A stretch of 64,000 bases of DNA. It comes from Candidatus Gastranaerophilales bacterium. Its GTDB lineage: Bacteria > Cyanobacteriota > Vampirovibrionia > Gastranaerophilales > Gastranaerophilaceae. The notes under the pieces are model-generated. The model was not told the DNA's origin. It saw only the letters and a program-made list of their open reading frames with translations, and made no database searches. The DNA lies in contig CAJUKY010000002.1 in the NCBI GenBank assembly GCA_910587055.1, forward strand, positions 62,001-126,000, written 5' to 3'. Made by a program: the position numbers and the translations under genes. This document shows positions 42,914 through 52,512 of the stretch, piece by piece. Positions within the stretch are counted from its first letter, which is position 1. Every line of letters starts with the position of its first letter.

Positions 42914-43921
42914 TTATCTTTTAGATCTTGACAATGCAAAATCAACATTATCCAGTTTTTTTCTTTTACTTTCATCCAGAAGCATTTCTTCCGCATCTTC
43001 TAAAATTTTTGTTATGGTGTAGCCGTTTTCTCCGTCAGAGCGCGGTTGTTTCCCTGTTTCAACAGAGTGTATAAAGTGCTGGCATTCAAGCTTTAAAGGC
43101 TCAATTTCAAGGTAATCAAATATTTCAATACTTTTTTGTGCAGGCGTTTTATTGTCAAATACTTGCAGTTTATTTTCCATTAAAGTATCATCCAAAATTG
43201 CCGTAGCCTTTTCGCCTCTCACAAGCAAACTTACTCTTTTTTGAGGATGAATCCAGCTGTCTGAAACATGTCCTATTACCCCGTCTTCAAATTCAATGGT
43301 AAGATGAGTAATATCGTAGATATTATCCCCTTCCGAGCAGCAGCCTGTTGCATTTAATACTTTAACGGGTTTTTTACCGAGCACATGGGATATCATTGAA
43401 ACATCATGCGGTGCTAAATCCCACATAACGCTTCTGTCGTTTTTAAAATAGTTTATATTTAATCTGTCGCTTTGCGCGTATTTGATTTTTCCTAAAACCC
43501 CTTCAGCTATAAGCATCTGGAGTCTGTTAACGGCAGGGTGGTACAATAAAAGATGCCCCACCATTAAAATCAACCCTTTTGAATCGGCAATTTCTTTTAA
43601 TTTACGGGCTTCGTCCGCCACTGTTGAAATCGGTTTTTCAACATAAACATGTTTTCCTGCTTCAAGTACTTTCTGCACAATTCCAAAATGGGTGTGGCTT
43701 GGAGTTACAACGCATATTGCTTCAATTTCTTTATTATTCAGCAAGTCTTCAAAATTATTTGTGACATTTATTGAAGGATAATTTTTTTTAATCATCTCAA
43801 TATTGTCTTTATCAATGTCGCAAACGGTATTCAGGGCATTAAGATTGTAAAAATTTCTTACAATATTTCTTCCCCATATACCGCATCCGATAACTCCAAT
43901 GTTTCTTTTTTCATTTTTCAT
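42914..43921 (-). CDS. Gfo/Idh/MocA-family NAD(P)-dependent oxidoreductase
   Basis: 335 residues. The N-terminal Rossmann domain shows IGVIGCGIWGRNIVRNF (about 7-23), CVVTPSHTHFGIVQKVLEAG and HVYVEKPIS with the conserved E-K-P lysine; the C-terminal alpha/beta domain contains DLAPHDVSMI. Enzymes of this family often act on nucleotide sugars or cyclitols. With the WecG-type transferase divergent from it, a role in surface polysaccharide sugar synthesis is plausible. AAGG lies 12 nt upstream. Substrate unknown. Confidence 0.88.
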   Translation of the reverse strand: MKNEKRNIGVIGCGIWGRNIVRNFYNLNALNTVCDIDKDNIEMIKKNYPSINVTNNFEDLLNNKEIEAICVVTPSHTHFGIVQKVLEAGKHVYVEKPISTVADEARKLKEIADSKGLILMVGHLLLYHPAVNRLQMLIAEGVLGKIKYAQSDRLNINYFKNDRSVMWDLAPHDVSMISHVLGKKPVKVLNATGCCSEGDNIYDITHLTIEFEDGVIGHVSDSWIHPQKRVSLLVRGEKATAILDDTLMENKLQVFDNKTPAQKSIEIFDYLEIEPLKLECQHFIHSVETGKQPRSDGENGYTITKILEDAEEMLLDESKRKKLDNVDFALSRSKR

Positions 43922-44043
43922 AATAATTCTGCCTTGAATTTTATTAGTATTCTCAATGGTTTTAACCGTTTTTTATATAATTCAATTGTATAAAATAATG
44001 AATTAAAGTCAATCTGTGAAATTTTTATGTTATTATAAAAAAT

Positions 44044-44781
44044 ATGATAAATACAGCTTATGTTCAGGGTTTTAAAGTTAACCTTTTAAAGTATAATGAA
44101 GCACTTGATTTTGTTAAAACTTCGCTTGATAACGGGGAGAATGTTCAAATTGTTACAATTAACCCGGAATTTATTGAAGCTGCAAAGAAAAATCCCGCTT
44201 TTGCAAATATAATTAAATACGCAGAGCTCGTAGTTCCGGATGGTGTAGGTATTAAAATTGCTTTGAAATTTAAAGGAATTAATCAGGAGCAAATCAGAGG
44301 TGTTGATTTTGCGCAAAGTTTAATTGAACTGGCGCGGGATAACGGTTATAAACTTGCGCTCATCGGTGCAAAACCTGAAATTAATCAAAAGCTTGTTGAA
44401 ATTTTAAAGGGCAAATATCCTGAATTGAACATTGTTTACCACCATGACGGTTATTTTCAAAATGAAGATGAAATAATTGAAAACATTAAAAATTCCGGTG
44501 CTAATCTTGTTTTTACAGCCCTTGGCGCACCGAAACAAGAATTTTTTAATGCAAAATTAAAAGCGGTGTCTCAAGGAGTGGTATCAATCGGGCTCGGGGG
44601 CACATTTGATGTTTTATCGGGTTCTGTTGCTCTTGCGCCTCCAGTATACAGAAAGCTCGGGCTCGAGTGGCTGTATCGTACAATAAAACAGCCCGAGAGA
44701 TTTAAAAGAATATTTCCTACTTTGCCATTATTCCTTTTTCACAGTATAATGGATGGTGTGAAAGACAATACTAAAAAATAA
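44044..44781 (+). CDS. WecG/TagA/CpsF-family glycosyltransferase
   Basis: 245 residues. The family pattern is clear: VQIVTINPEFIEAAKKNP, VVPDGVGIKIALK, IRGVDFAQSLIELA, LALIGAKPEI, HDGYF, GANLVFTALGAPKQEFF, SIGLGGTFDVLSG and the C-terminal LGLEWLYRTIKQPERFKR. Members transfer N-acetylmannosamine or its uronate to a lipid-linked GlcNAc in teichoic acid, enterobacterial common antigen or similar glycans. No SD; TATTAT (44031-44036) ends 7 nt before the ATG. Confidence 0.93.
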   Translation: MINTAYVQGFKVNLLKYNEALDFVKTSLDNGENVQIVTINPEFIEAAKKNPAFANIIKYAELVVPDGVGIKIALKFKGINQEQIRGVDFAQSLIELARDNGYKLALIGAKPEINQKLVEILKGKYPELNIVYHHDGYFQNEDEIIENIKNSGANLVFTALGAPKQEFFNAKLKAVSQGVVSIGLGGTFDVLSGSVALAPPVYRKLGLEWLYRTIKQPERFKRIFPTLPLFLFHSIMDGVKDNTKK

Positions 44782-44829
44782 CCTTGTTAAAAGCCGGTTA
44801 TTTTACAGATTCAGGGAAATGAACTGATT

Positions 44830-45651
44830 ATGATTAAGAATTGCGGATTTGAAGATTTTACAAAAACTGTAAGACAGGATATTTTAAAGATGATTTGCGC
44901 TGCAAAATCGGGTCATCCGGGCGGCTCTCTGTCATGTGTTGAAATATTATCTGTTCTTTACCGCGAAATTTTAAATGTTCCCGTGGAATGGAAAAAATCA
45001 CCTGATTTTAATAAAAGAGACAGATTTATTTTATCAAAGGGTCATGCCAGCGCATGTCTTTACAGTGTACTTGCACGGTGCGGTTTTTTTGATTCAAATG
45101 AACTTTTAACATTTAGAAAGTTCGGCTCACGCCTTCAAGGACACCCTTCCGTGCGATACGGTTTAGAAGGTATTGAAGCATCAACGGGGTCTTTAGGGCA
45201 GGGGCTTTCAATGGCGGCAGGTGTTGCTCTTGCTTTAAAATTGGATAAAAATCCTGCATCTGTTTATGTTCTTATGGGTGATGGCGAGATGCAGGAAGGC
45301 AGTGTTTGGGAAGCTTTTATGTCAATTGCACATAAAAAACTTGATAATATTATTGCTATTGTTGATAAAAATAATCTTCAAATTGACGGTTGCTGCGATG
45401 ATGTAAAATCTCTCGGAGATTTGGATAAAAAGTTTGAGGCCTTCGGTTTTTATGTTCAATCCGTTGACGGGCATTCTGAGGATGAGTTGACAAATGCGCT
45501 TCTAAATGCAAAAAAATCATCTAAACCGAGTGCAATTATTGCAAATACAATCAAGGGCAAAGGTGTTTCCTTTATGGAAAATAATGCAGGCTGGCATGGC
45601 AAAGCACCCAAAGAAGAGGAACTTCAGGCTGCTATGGAGGAGCTTAAATAA
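44830..45651 (+). CDS. Transketolase, N-terminal (TPP-binding) subunit
   Basis: 273 residues, covering only the pyrophosphate-binding half of a transketolase. Visible: AAKSGHPGGSLSCVEIL, FILSKGHASACLYSVLA, GSLGQGLSMAAGVALAL and the TPP signature GDGEMQEGSVWEAFMSIAHK ending in DKNNLQIDG. GGGAAATGA precedes the start. Its last base is shared with the start of the partner gene. Two-gene transketolases act in the non-oxidative pentose phosphate pathway; with the neighbouring half it makes a complete enzyme. Confidence 0.93.
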   Translation: MIKNCGFEDFTKTVRQDILKMICAAKSGHPGGSLSCVEILSVLYREILNVPVEWKKSPDFNKRDRFILSKGHASACLYSVLARCGFFDSNELLTFRKFGSRLQGHPSVRYGLEGIEASTGSLGQGLSMAAGVALALKLDKNPASVYVLMGDGEMQEGSVWEAFMSIAHKKLDNIIAIVDKNNLQIDGCCDDVKSLGDLDKKFEAFGFYVQSVDGHSEDELTNALLNAKKSSKPSAIIANTIKGKGVSFMENNAGWHGKAPKEEELQAAMEELK

Positions 45652-46622
45652 TGAGTCTTAATAATTCAATTTTTAAAACAGACGGTGAAGTTAAATCTCC
45701 AAGAAATGCATACGGCGAAACCCTTGTGGAACTCGGCGAAAAAAATAAGGATATAGTGGTTCTGGATGCTGATTTAAGCTGTTCAACCCAGACATGTAAA
45801 TTTGCATCAAAATTTCCCGAAAGATTTTTTAATTCAGGAATCGCAGAACAGGATATGATGACAACTGCGGCAGGGCTTGCAATTGCCGGAAAAATTCCAT
45901 ATGTAAGCACATTTGCAATGTTTGCAACGGCAAGGTGCCTTGATCAGATTAGAAATTCAATCTGCTATCCTAAATTAAACGTAAAAATAGTTGCAACCCA
46001 TGGCGGCATTACGGTAGGTGAAGACGGGGCTTCTCATCAGGCACTTGAAGATGTTTCGTTTATGCGTTCTTTGCCTGATATGACGGTTATAATTCCTTCC
46101 GATTACAATGAGGTAAAACAGGCTGTCAGATATGCTCTTGAGGTTGATGGCCCCTGTTATATCAGAGTTTCAAGAACAAATTTAAAAACAATTTTTGATG
46201 AGAATAATTATAAATTTACTCCCAAAAAAGCGGTGAAATTAACTGAAGGCTCTGATGTTACCGTTGTAACAAACGGAGAAACGTTAATTGAAGCCCTGAA
46301 TGCTGCTAAAATGCTCGAAAAAGACGGTATAAAAGCAGAAGTCCTTCATATACCGGTAATTAAGCCTTTCTTTGCCAAGGAAGATTTAATTAATTCCGTT
46401 AAGAAAACAAAAAAAGCTGTGACTGTTGAAAACCACAGTATTATTGGCGGAGTAGGTTCACTTGTATGTGAAACTCTCTCTGAAAACTATCCTGCGCCCG
46501 TTCTTCGTATCGGTACGAATGATTGTTTCGGCCAGAGCGGAGAGCAGAGAGTTTTAATGGAACATTACGGCCTTACGGCAGAAAAATTGTATGAAAAAAT
46601 TAAAAATTTTTTAAATAAGTAG
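45651..46622 (+). CDS. Transketolase, C-terminal (pyrimidine-binding) subunit
   Basis: 323 residues, the second half of transketolase. Visible: NAYGETLVELG, FFNSGIAEQDMMTTAAGLAI (the conserved Glu activates TPP), THGGITVGEDGASHQALEDV, and the C-terminal transketolase_C domain with TVENHSIIGGVGSLV. Start ATG overlaps the upstream stop (TAATG), so the two subunits are translationally coupled. 16 bp separate it from ftsE, probably continuing the same transcript. Confidence 0.93.
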   Translation: MSLNNSIFKTDGEVKSPRNAYGETLVELGEKNKDIVVLDADLSCSTQTCKFASKFPERFFNSGIAEQDMMTTAAGLAIAGKIPYVSTFAMFATARCLDQIRNSICYPKLNVKIVATHGGITVGEDGASHQALEDVSFMRSLPDMTVIIPSDYNEVKQAVRYALEVDGPCYIRVSRTNLKTIFDENNYKFTPKKAVKLTEGSDVTVVTNGETLIEALNAAKMLEKDGIKAEVLHIPVIKPFFAKEDLINSVKKTKKAVTVENHSIIGGVGSLVCETLSENYPAPVLRIGTNDCFGQSGEQRVLMEHYGLTAEKLYEKIKNFLNK

Positions 46623-46637
46623 AATTCGGAAAAAATT

Positions 46638-47312
46638 ATGATTGTTTTAAAAGACGTAATTAAACAGTATAAAAATAAATTTGCATTGTACAATGTAACA
46701 TCGCATATCAGTCCCGGGGAGTTTGTATTCCTTGTGGGTTCATCCGGTGCAGGCAAATCAACTTTGATGAAGCTTTTATATATGGAGGAAAAACCCACAA
46801 GAGGACAGGTTCTGGTTGGTGGTATTAATATTGCCAATCTGCATCCGAATAAAATTCCAAATCTCAGACGCTGTATGGGGATTGTTTTTCAGGACTACAA
46901 ACTTCTTCAAAGCCACACTGTGTATGATAATATTGCATACGTTATAAGAACCATGGGCATATCTTCAAAAGAAATTGAAGCCCGCGTATTTGGCGCGCTG
47001 AAGGTTGTAGGACTTGAAGATAAGGCAAAATCAAGACCTTCTGAATTATCGGGCGGTGAACAGCAGAGAGTTTCTATTGCCCGTGCCATTGTAAACGGCC
47101 CTCCGCTTTTAATTGCGGATGAACCGACAGGAAACCTTGACCCTAAAAACTCTATGGAAGTTATGCAGATATTGGAGCAGGTAAACCAGAGGGGGATTAC
47201 AATTCTTGTATCTACCCATGATCATGCTATAGTAAATCATTTTAGAAAACGTGTAATTACTTTGGAAAAAGGCCAAATAATTAAAGACGTGCAGGCAGGT
47301 ACTTATGACTAA
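46638..47312 (+). CDS. ftsE: Cell division ATP-binding protein FtsE
   Basis: 224 residues. ABC ATPase with Walker A GSSGAGKSTLMKLLY (about 35-49), Q-loop FQDYKLL, signature LSGGEQQRVSIARAI and Walker B PPLLIADEPTGNLDP. With FtsX it forms the complex that controls peptidoglycan hydrolases at the division site. The start has no obvious SD. It overlaps ftsX by 8 bp. Confidence 0.95.
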   Translation: MIVLKDVIKQYKNKFALYNVTSHISPGEFVFLVGSSGAGKSTLMKLLYMEEKPTRGQVLVGGINIANLHPNKIPNLRRCMGIVFQDYKLLQSHTVYDNIAYVIRTMGISSKEIEARVFGALKVVGLEDKAKSRPSELSGGEQQRVSIARAIVNGPPLLIADEPTGNLDPKNSMEVMQILEQVNQRGITILVSTHDHAIVNHFRKRVITLEKGQIIKDVQAGTYD

Positions 47313-48222
47313 CGGCTCAACCAGAAACAGATTAAAACAAAAAGTTAAATCTCATATCCCGAAAGATTGGCTTACTGAAATTAGAATTGCATACAGAATT
47401 TTAATTGAAACAATCAAGGGAATAGCACAGACAGGTTTCGTGATAAATATTGCCATTATTACAACCATGGCTGCTATATTAATGATATTTGGCACCGTTT
47501 TTAGGACCACTCTTTCTCTTTCAAGCATAGTTGATGAGATGGGCGGTTCGCTTGAGATCAGTGTATATCTTGAGCCGCAGGCAGATGTTAATGCTACTAT
47601 TAAACAAATTAAGTCAATTAAGAATGTAAAAAGGGTTACATTTATTTCCAAGGATAAATCCTGGGCGGATATGAAACGTGAAATTGATATGCCTGATGTT
47701 GATAATCCGCTCCCGGATGTTTTAAGAATTAAGGTTAATAATGTAAAAAACATTGATCCCATTATGGCGGAAATTAAAAAGCTCCCCGATATTCAAGATA
47801 CAGGTTATGTGAAAGATCTGGTGCAAAAGGTTGAGGTTGTAAATAAAATAAGCCATACGGTTACTCTTGTTGTTATGGTTGTGGCTTCACTTTTAACAAT
47901 TACAATTATTAATAATACTATTCAGCTGGTTATTCAATCAAGGAAAGAAGAAATTGAAATAATGCGCCTTATGGGTGTAAGCAACTGGTATATTAAATGC
48001 CCGCTTGTGCTTCAGGGGGCGATATATGGATTTGCCGGTGCTTTAATTGCTATTGTACCTATTAATGTGGTTCAAAAATATCTTCAAATGGTACATGAAC
48101 ATTTTTCAATTCCGGTTTTTGCCTTTGCGCAGGGGCTTGTGGTCTTGTCGGTAATTCTTGTCGGTGTCATTTTCTCTGCAGGCGGCAGCTTAATGAGTAT
48201 CAAAAAACATTTACAGGTGTAG
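47305..48222 (+). CDS. ftsX: Cell division protein FtsX
   Basis: 305 residues. Four membrane helices: one N-terminal (about 50-72) and three C-terminal (about 190-300, including VTLVVMVVASLLTITIINNT). The extracytoplasmic domain in between begins SLEISVYLEPQADV, the FtsX/permease pattern, and SRKEEIEIMRLMGVSNWYI is the conserved coupling helix to FtsE. It follows ftsE with an 8-bp overlap and is followed by the HDOD gene after 3 bp. Confidence 0.94.
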   Translation: MTNGSTRNRLKQKVKSHIPKDWLTEIRIAYRILIETIKGIAQTGFVINIAIITTMAAILMIFGTVFRTTLSLSSIVDEMGGSLEISVYLEPQADVNATIKQIKSIKNVKRVTFISKDKSWADMKREIDMPDVDNPLPDVLRIKVNNVKNIDPIMAEIKKLPDIQDTGYVKDLVQKVEVVNKISHTVTLVVMVVASLLTITIINNTIQLVIQSRKEEIEIMRLMGVSNWYIKCPLVLQGAIYGFAGALIAIVPINVVQKYLQMVHEHFSIPVFAFAQGLVVLSVILVGVIFSAGGSLMSIKKHLQV

Positions 48223-48225
48223 TTT

Positions 48226-49044
48226 ATGCCGGATGATGATTCAAATGAAATAATAAAAGAATTTGAACGGTATATGCCGCCATTATCTGAGCCCATGGCG
48301 CGTGCACTTGAGGCTATCCGAGCTCCGCAGGTGGATACACGAGCTCTTTCAAGACTTTTAATGCAGGATACAATTTTAGCAAGCAAAACTTTCAAGCTTG
48401 TTAATTCGCCTTATTTCAGCTCATCTTCAAAACAGCTGGCCTCAATTAATAAGGCTCTTATTTCGCTTGGAGCAATGAAAGTTAAAAATATTATCATAGC
48501 TCTTGTTTTGCAAAAGTTATATGAAAACGACGGTCCTGCCGATTTATTTGAACATTCTATACGCTGCGCTACGGCATGTGAATTTCTGGCTGAAGAGTAT
48601 AAAAGTATAAATCCTGATGATGCTTTTATACTGGGCTTTTTGCATGATATGGGGCAGGTTATTTTAAAATCAAAATACGGGGATGAATATATCAAAGTGT
48701 ATAATGAAGCCAAAGGAAATTATGACGTGCTTGTGGCTTCCGAAATAAAGAATTTTGGTGTAACACATTCCGTTTTGGGTGCGAAGTTGTCTGAAAAGTG
48801 GCATCTTCCGGCAATTTTATCTGATACGCTTTATTATCACCATGCTCCAAAAATGGCTAAAATTCCTTTTGCTGCAGGCATTGTTTATATTGCGGACAGA
48901 TTAATTTCAAGAAACTACGAAACAACGGAAATTGATCAGAGTATTCTGGATTATCTGCAGGTTTCATTTAGTGATGCTGCTGCTTCAAGGGAAAATATTC
49001 TTGCAAAATCTCAAATCTTTCTGGACCAGCTTTCCGATTTTTAA
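48226..49044 (+). CDS. HDOD domain protein
   Basis: 272 residues. The HDOD domain (about 20-215) shows [56 protein letters not shown] and [21 protein letters not shown] proteins resemble HD hydrolases but usually lack activity and act in signalling or regulation. Here an HD pair is present in LHDMG, so residual phosphohydrolase activity is not excluded. It is translated 3 bp after ftsX, a link with division I cannot explain. Convergent overlap of 4 bp with ruvB. Confidence 0.9.
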   Translation: MPDDDSNEIIKEFERYMPPLSEPMARALEAIRAPQVDTRALSRLLMQDTILASKTFKLVNSPYFSSSSKQLASINKALISLGAMKVKNIIIALVLQKLYENDGPADLFEHSIRCATACEFLAEEYKSINPDDAFILGFLHDMGQVILKSKYGDEYIKVYNEAKGNYDVLVASEIKNFGVTHSVLGAKLSEKWHLPAILSDTLYYHHAPKMAKIPFAAGIVYIADRLISRNYETTEIDQSILDYLQVSFSDAAASRENILAKSQIFLDQLSDF

Positions 49045-50144
49045 TCAAACAGCCCCATCTGTCCGTTATCAAGCCCTGCGGGGGTTTTATAGCCAAGATG
49101 TTTATATGCTTCTTTTGTAACGGTTCTGCCGCGCTGCGTGCGCATTAAAAGCCCCGATTGCAGCAAATAAGGCTCGTATACATCTTCAATCGTGCGGATA
49201 TCCTCACCGAGGGCTACCGCAAGTGTCTCAATTCCTACAGGACCTCCATTATATTTTTCTATTATAAGTTTTAATAAGGCTCTGTCGGTGTTATCAAGCC
49301 CTAACGGGTCAATGTTTAAATTATTTAGTGCTAAATCCGCAATCTCTTTTGTGATTTTGCCATCTCCTTTAACAATAGCATAATCTCCCGCCCTTTTAAT
49401 CAAACGGTTTGCAATTCTCGGTGTAGCGCGTGACCTTAAGGCAATTTCAGCTGCTCCCCTTTCATCAATTTCAACATTTAAAATTTTGGCGCTTCTTTTG
49501 GCAATTTGTGTTAATTCTTCAGCTGTATAAAATTCTAAGCGGTGGATGATGCCAAACCTGTCTCTTAAAGGGCCTGAAAGTGCACCTGCTTTTGTTGTGG
49601 CGCCAATCAGCGTAAATTTTTGAACAGGTACCCTCATTGTTTTAACTGTTTGACTTTTGCCTGTTGTAAGGTCGATAAAAAAATCCTCCATAGCGGGATA
49701 TAAAATCTCTTCAGCTACCTTATTTAAACGGTGGATTTCATCTATAAATAAAATTTCTCCCGCTTTAAGCGTCATTAAAATTCCTATAATATCCCTCGGG
49801 CGTTCAAGCGCAGGTGCTGATGTTATTTTTATTTCAACTCCGCATTCATTTGCAATGATGTTTGCAAGGGTTGTTTTACCGAGCCCTGGAGGACCGTAAA
49901 ATAAAAGATGGTCAAGCGGCACATTTCTTCGCTTTGAAGCTTCAATTGAAATTTTTAAAGTTTCTTTTAATGAGGATTGCCCGATATATTCATTAAAGCT
50001 TTTGGGACGTATGGTTTTTTCATAAGTTTCATCAAACTCATTCGAAACTGCCTCTAAATTTTTTGATTTCGGAGGCAGTTTTTGAATTTTATTTCCCCCG
50101 TCGGGGGAGTTATTTTTTTTATTATCGTCGTCTGAAATTATCAT
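49041..50144 (-). CDS. ruvB: Holliday junction branch migration helicase RuvB
   Basis: 367 residues. AAA+ motor with Walker [20 protein letters not shown] (about 82-100), Walker [11 protein letters not shown] and the sensor and arginine-finger region [16 protein letters not shown]; the C-terminal winged helix contains [13 protein letters not shown]. The N-terminal 40 residues are polar and charged, longer than usual. RuvAB migrates Holliday junctions. It lies 1 bp after the ArsB-type gene, with no SD, so coupling to that gene is likely. ruvA and ruvC are not in the window. Confidence 0.96.
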   Translation of the reverse strand: MIISDDDNKKNNSPDGGNKIQKLPPKSKNLEAVSNEFDETYEKTIRPKSFNEYIGQSSLKETLKISIEASKRRNVPLDHLLFYGPPGLGKTTLANIIANECGVEIKITSAPALERPRDIIGILMTLKAGEILFIDEIHRLNKVAEEILYPAMEDFFIDLTTGKSQTVKTMRVPVQKFTLIGATTKAGALSGPLRDRFGIIHRLEFYTAEELTQIAKRSAKILNVEIDERGAAEIALRSRATPRIANRLIKRAGDYAIVKGDGKITKEIADLALNNLNIDPLGLDNTDRALLKLIIEKYNGGPVGIETLAVALGEDIRTIEDVYEPYLLQSGLLMRTQRGRTVTKEAYKHLGYKTPAGLDNGQMGLFD

Positions 50145-50145
50145 C

Positions 50146-51465
50146 TTATCTTAAAAATCTAAGCCAGATGTAGGCTGTGCTTATTAAGAGTGCAAGCATT
50201 GTTATAGAAAAACCGTATTTTAAAAATCTTAAGAAAGAAATCGGATATCCGTTTTTATGCGCAGTTTCTGATACTATAACGTTTGCTGCAGCGCCTATAA
50301 TTGTCATGTTTCCGCCAAGGCAGGCGCCAAGCGATAAACACCACCATAACGGATGAGCATATTCAACGCCTTCAATAGATTGAATTGTGGCGAGCATAGG
50401 CGCCATTGTAGCAGTATAAGGGATATTATCAATAATACCTGACAGGATACCTGATGCCCATAAAATAATCATTGAAGTAGCGGCCTGTGAACCTTCCGTT
50501 ACCCTTAAAAGCCATTTTGCCATAAGGTCAATTCCGCCCGCAGCTTCTAATCCGCCGATTATAATAAATAAGCCGATAAAGAAGAAAATTGTATTCCATT
50601 CAACGCTTATTAATAACTTTGCGGGTTTTTCAAATACCATAAGTATTGAAGCACCAATCATAGCGATTAAATAGGTTGGAATATGTGTAATATCATGTGT
50701 TACAAAGCCCAGGATTACAAGAGCCAAAACAATGCCTGAGCGGATTGCAAGACCTTTATGAAGAATTGTTCTTGAATTATCAATTTCAGCCACCATTGCC
50801 ATCTTTTCAGGAGTACTTTTTAATTGTTTTCTGAATAAGAAAATCAAAATTCCTATTGTAACGAGCAAGATTAATGAAACAATATCCGTTAATTCTTTTA
50901 CAAAATCCATAAAGCTAAATCCTGCGGCAGAACCTATAATGATATTCGGCGGGTCGCCGATTAGAGTTGCCGTTCCACCTATATTTGAACATAAAATTTC
51001 TGTTATTAAAAAGGGAATCGGGTCAAGTTCAAGTTTTTTACAGGCAACAAAAGTAATCGGCATAACGAGGATTACCGTTGTTACGTTATCTAAAAATGCA
51101 CTTGCAACCGCAGTAAATAAGGCAAGAGCAAATAATACAAGCTTAGGCTTACCTTTTGTAAGTTTCAGCATTTCATTTGCCATCCATTTAAACATGCCGG
51201 AGCGGGCACAAATGTGCACAATCAGCATCATTGAAACAAGCAGGAATATTACGTTAAAATCAATAAAATTAATGAAATATTCACCGAGCGTTTCGGGTGT
51301 TTTATCAGAGCTTAAAAGCCCCAGAAATAAAGTAGCGCACGCGCCGAGAAGTGCTACGGTTACTTTTGAAATCTTTTCCCATGCAATAAAAATATACGCT
51401 ATGATTAAGATTGCTGCACTTATCATAACGGCATTTTGCTGCACTAATTCATGCAAATGTTCCAA
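50146..51465 (-). CDS. ArsB/NhaD/SLC13-superfamily ion permease
   Basis: 439 residues from TTG, which follows a perfect GAGGAGG. About eleven membrane helices. Conserved pieces: [40 protein letters not shown] (the N-I-G-G-x-A-T-x-I-G-D-P-P-N signature) and, in the second half, [16 protein letters not shown] with [20 protein letters not shown]. The family exports arsenite or exchanges Na+/H+, or moves dicarboxylates. No ars genes are nearby, so Na+/H+ exchange is at least as likely as arsenite export. Confidence 0.9.
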   Translation of the reverse strand: MEHLHELVQQNAVMISAAILIIAYIFIAWEKISKVTVALLGACATLFLGLLSSDKTPETLGEYFINFIDFNVIFLLVSMMLIVHICARSGMFKWMANEMLKLTKGKPKLVLFALALFTAVASAFLDNVTTVILVMPITFVACKKLELDPIPFLITEILCSNIGGTATLIGDPPNIIIGSAAGFSFMDFVKELTDIVSLILLVTIGILIFLFRKQLKSTPEKMAMVAEIDNSRTILHKGLAIRSGIVLALVILGFVTHDITHIPTYLIAMIGASILMVFEKPAKLLISVEWNTIFFFIGLFIIIGGLEAAGGIDLMAKWLLRVTEGSQAATSMIILWASGILSGIIDNIPYTATMAPMLATIQSIEGVEYAHPLWWCLSLGACLGGNMTIIGAAANVIVSETAHKNGYPISFLRFLKYGFSITMLALLISTAYIWLRFLR

Positions 51466-51540
51466 AATATCCTCCTCAAAATAAATACTAATCTTCTTAA
51501 TTTTACCTAATCATAAAATATAGTCAATTTTAATACAAAT

Positions 51541-52359
51541 TTATTGAAAAGCAGCATCAGAAATACCATAATAAGGTGAGTTATTATTCATATCTGATAA
51601 GTCAATAAGTTTATCTATAATTAATTCACCCTCATCTTGCGGAAGCATTGTACCTGTTTTTGAATCTACGGCTGCTAATTTATATGAACCTGACATTGGT
51701 AGTTCATGACCGTACTTGTTAAGATTGCTTCCATGTTTAATTTCGACAGCCTTTGGTTTGCCGTTTATAAAAACAGTACCTTTCTTCTTGCTATCCGTAA
51801 AATGCAAATTTGATTTATCAGGAAAAATAACTGTTTTTGCAGTGGTTAACTCAAATGGGGATGAACATCCTTCAAATTCACACACTTCTTTTTGAATGAT
51901 TATTTTTCTTCCATCGGGCTTGTACGAATATTCTTTTAGATTGTGTGTATTTATTTTGTCTTGATTATTTATTAAAGATTGTGTGATTTTTCCTTTATCA
52001 TATATAAGTGTTGCGGCATTACCCTCGTCACTGTTTATAGTGATGATTCCTGTAAAAAGCTTACCTTTTAACTTTGCAATACCATCTTCAAAACACCCAT
52101 TTTGTTTAAATTCTTTAAGGCTTAAATTAGCTACTGTTTCGCTGACTTTTTTAGATTTGCCGTTTTTTATAAGTAGCATTGCTCCTAAAACTAAAGCTGT
52201 TGCACCTGCTATAATTGGAGTTTTTTCTTTTAATTTCTTCTCAAAACTGTCGCCAGTTTCTTTTTTAGGCATATTTGCTTGCCGTTTTTCTTGTTTGTTA
52301 TTTGTTCCAAAATATGTTTTTTGCATTATTTGCGTGTTAAAAATTTTTATTCCGTTCAT
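51541..52359 (-). CDS. Hypothetical membrane-anchored protein with MORN-like segment
   Basis: 272 residues. One hydrophobic helix (PIIAGATALVLGAMLLI, about 48-64) after a basic region; the following segment (about 92-130, LKGKLFTGIITINSDEGN then LIYDKGKITQSL) resembles a MORN/YwqK-type repeat (F-T-G-x9-G-x5-Y-x-x-G-K-I). The rest is beta-rich. N-terminal IKIFNTQIMQKTYFGT recalls the starts of other hypothetical proteins in the window. No SD. It is transcribed divergently from secA. Confidence 0.6.
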   Translation of the reverse strand: MNGIKIFNTQIMQKTYFGTNNKQEKRQANMPKKETGDSFEKKLKEKTPIIAGATALVLGAMLLIKNGKSKKVSETVANLSLKEFKQNGCFEDGIAKLKGKLFTGIITINSDEGNAATLIYDKGKITQSLINNQDKINTHNLKEYSYKPDGRKIIIQKEVCEFEGCSSPFELTTAKTVIFPDKSNLHFTDSKKKGTVFINGKPKAVEIKHGSNLNKYGHELPMSGSYKLAAVDSKTGTMLPQDEGELIIDKLIDLSDMNNNSPYYGISDAAFQ

Positions 52360-52512
52360 AAATCTTTTCTAATTAATTACCTATCTTTTACTATAAAACT
52401 TGTGCATAATATTTTTTGCGTTCTATTGATAAAACACTCAGGTGGTTAATCATATTAATTTGTTTGTGGTAATATATTTATAAATAACACATATTAGGGG
52501 AGAAATTTATAA

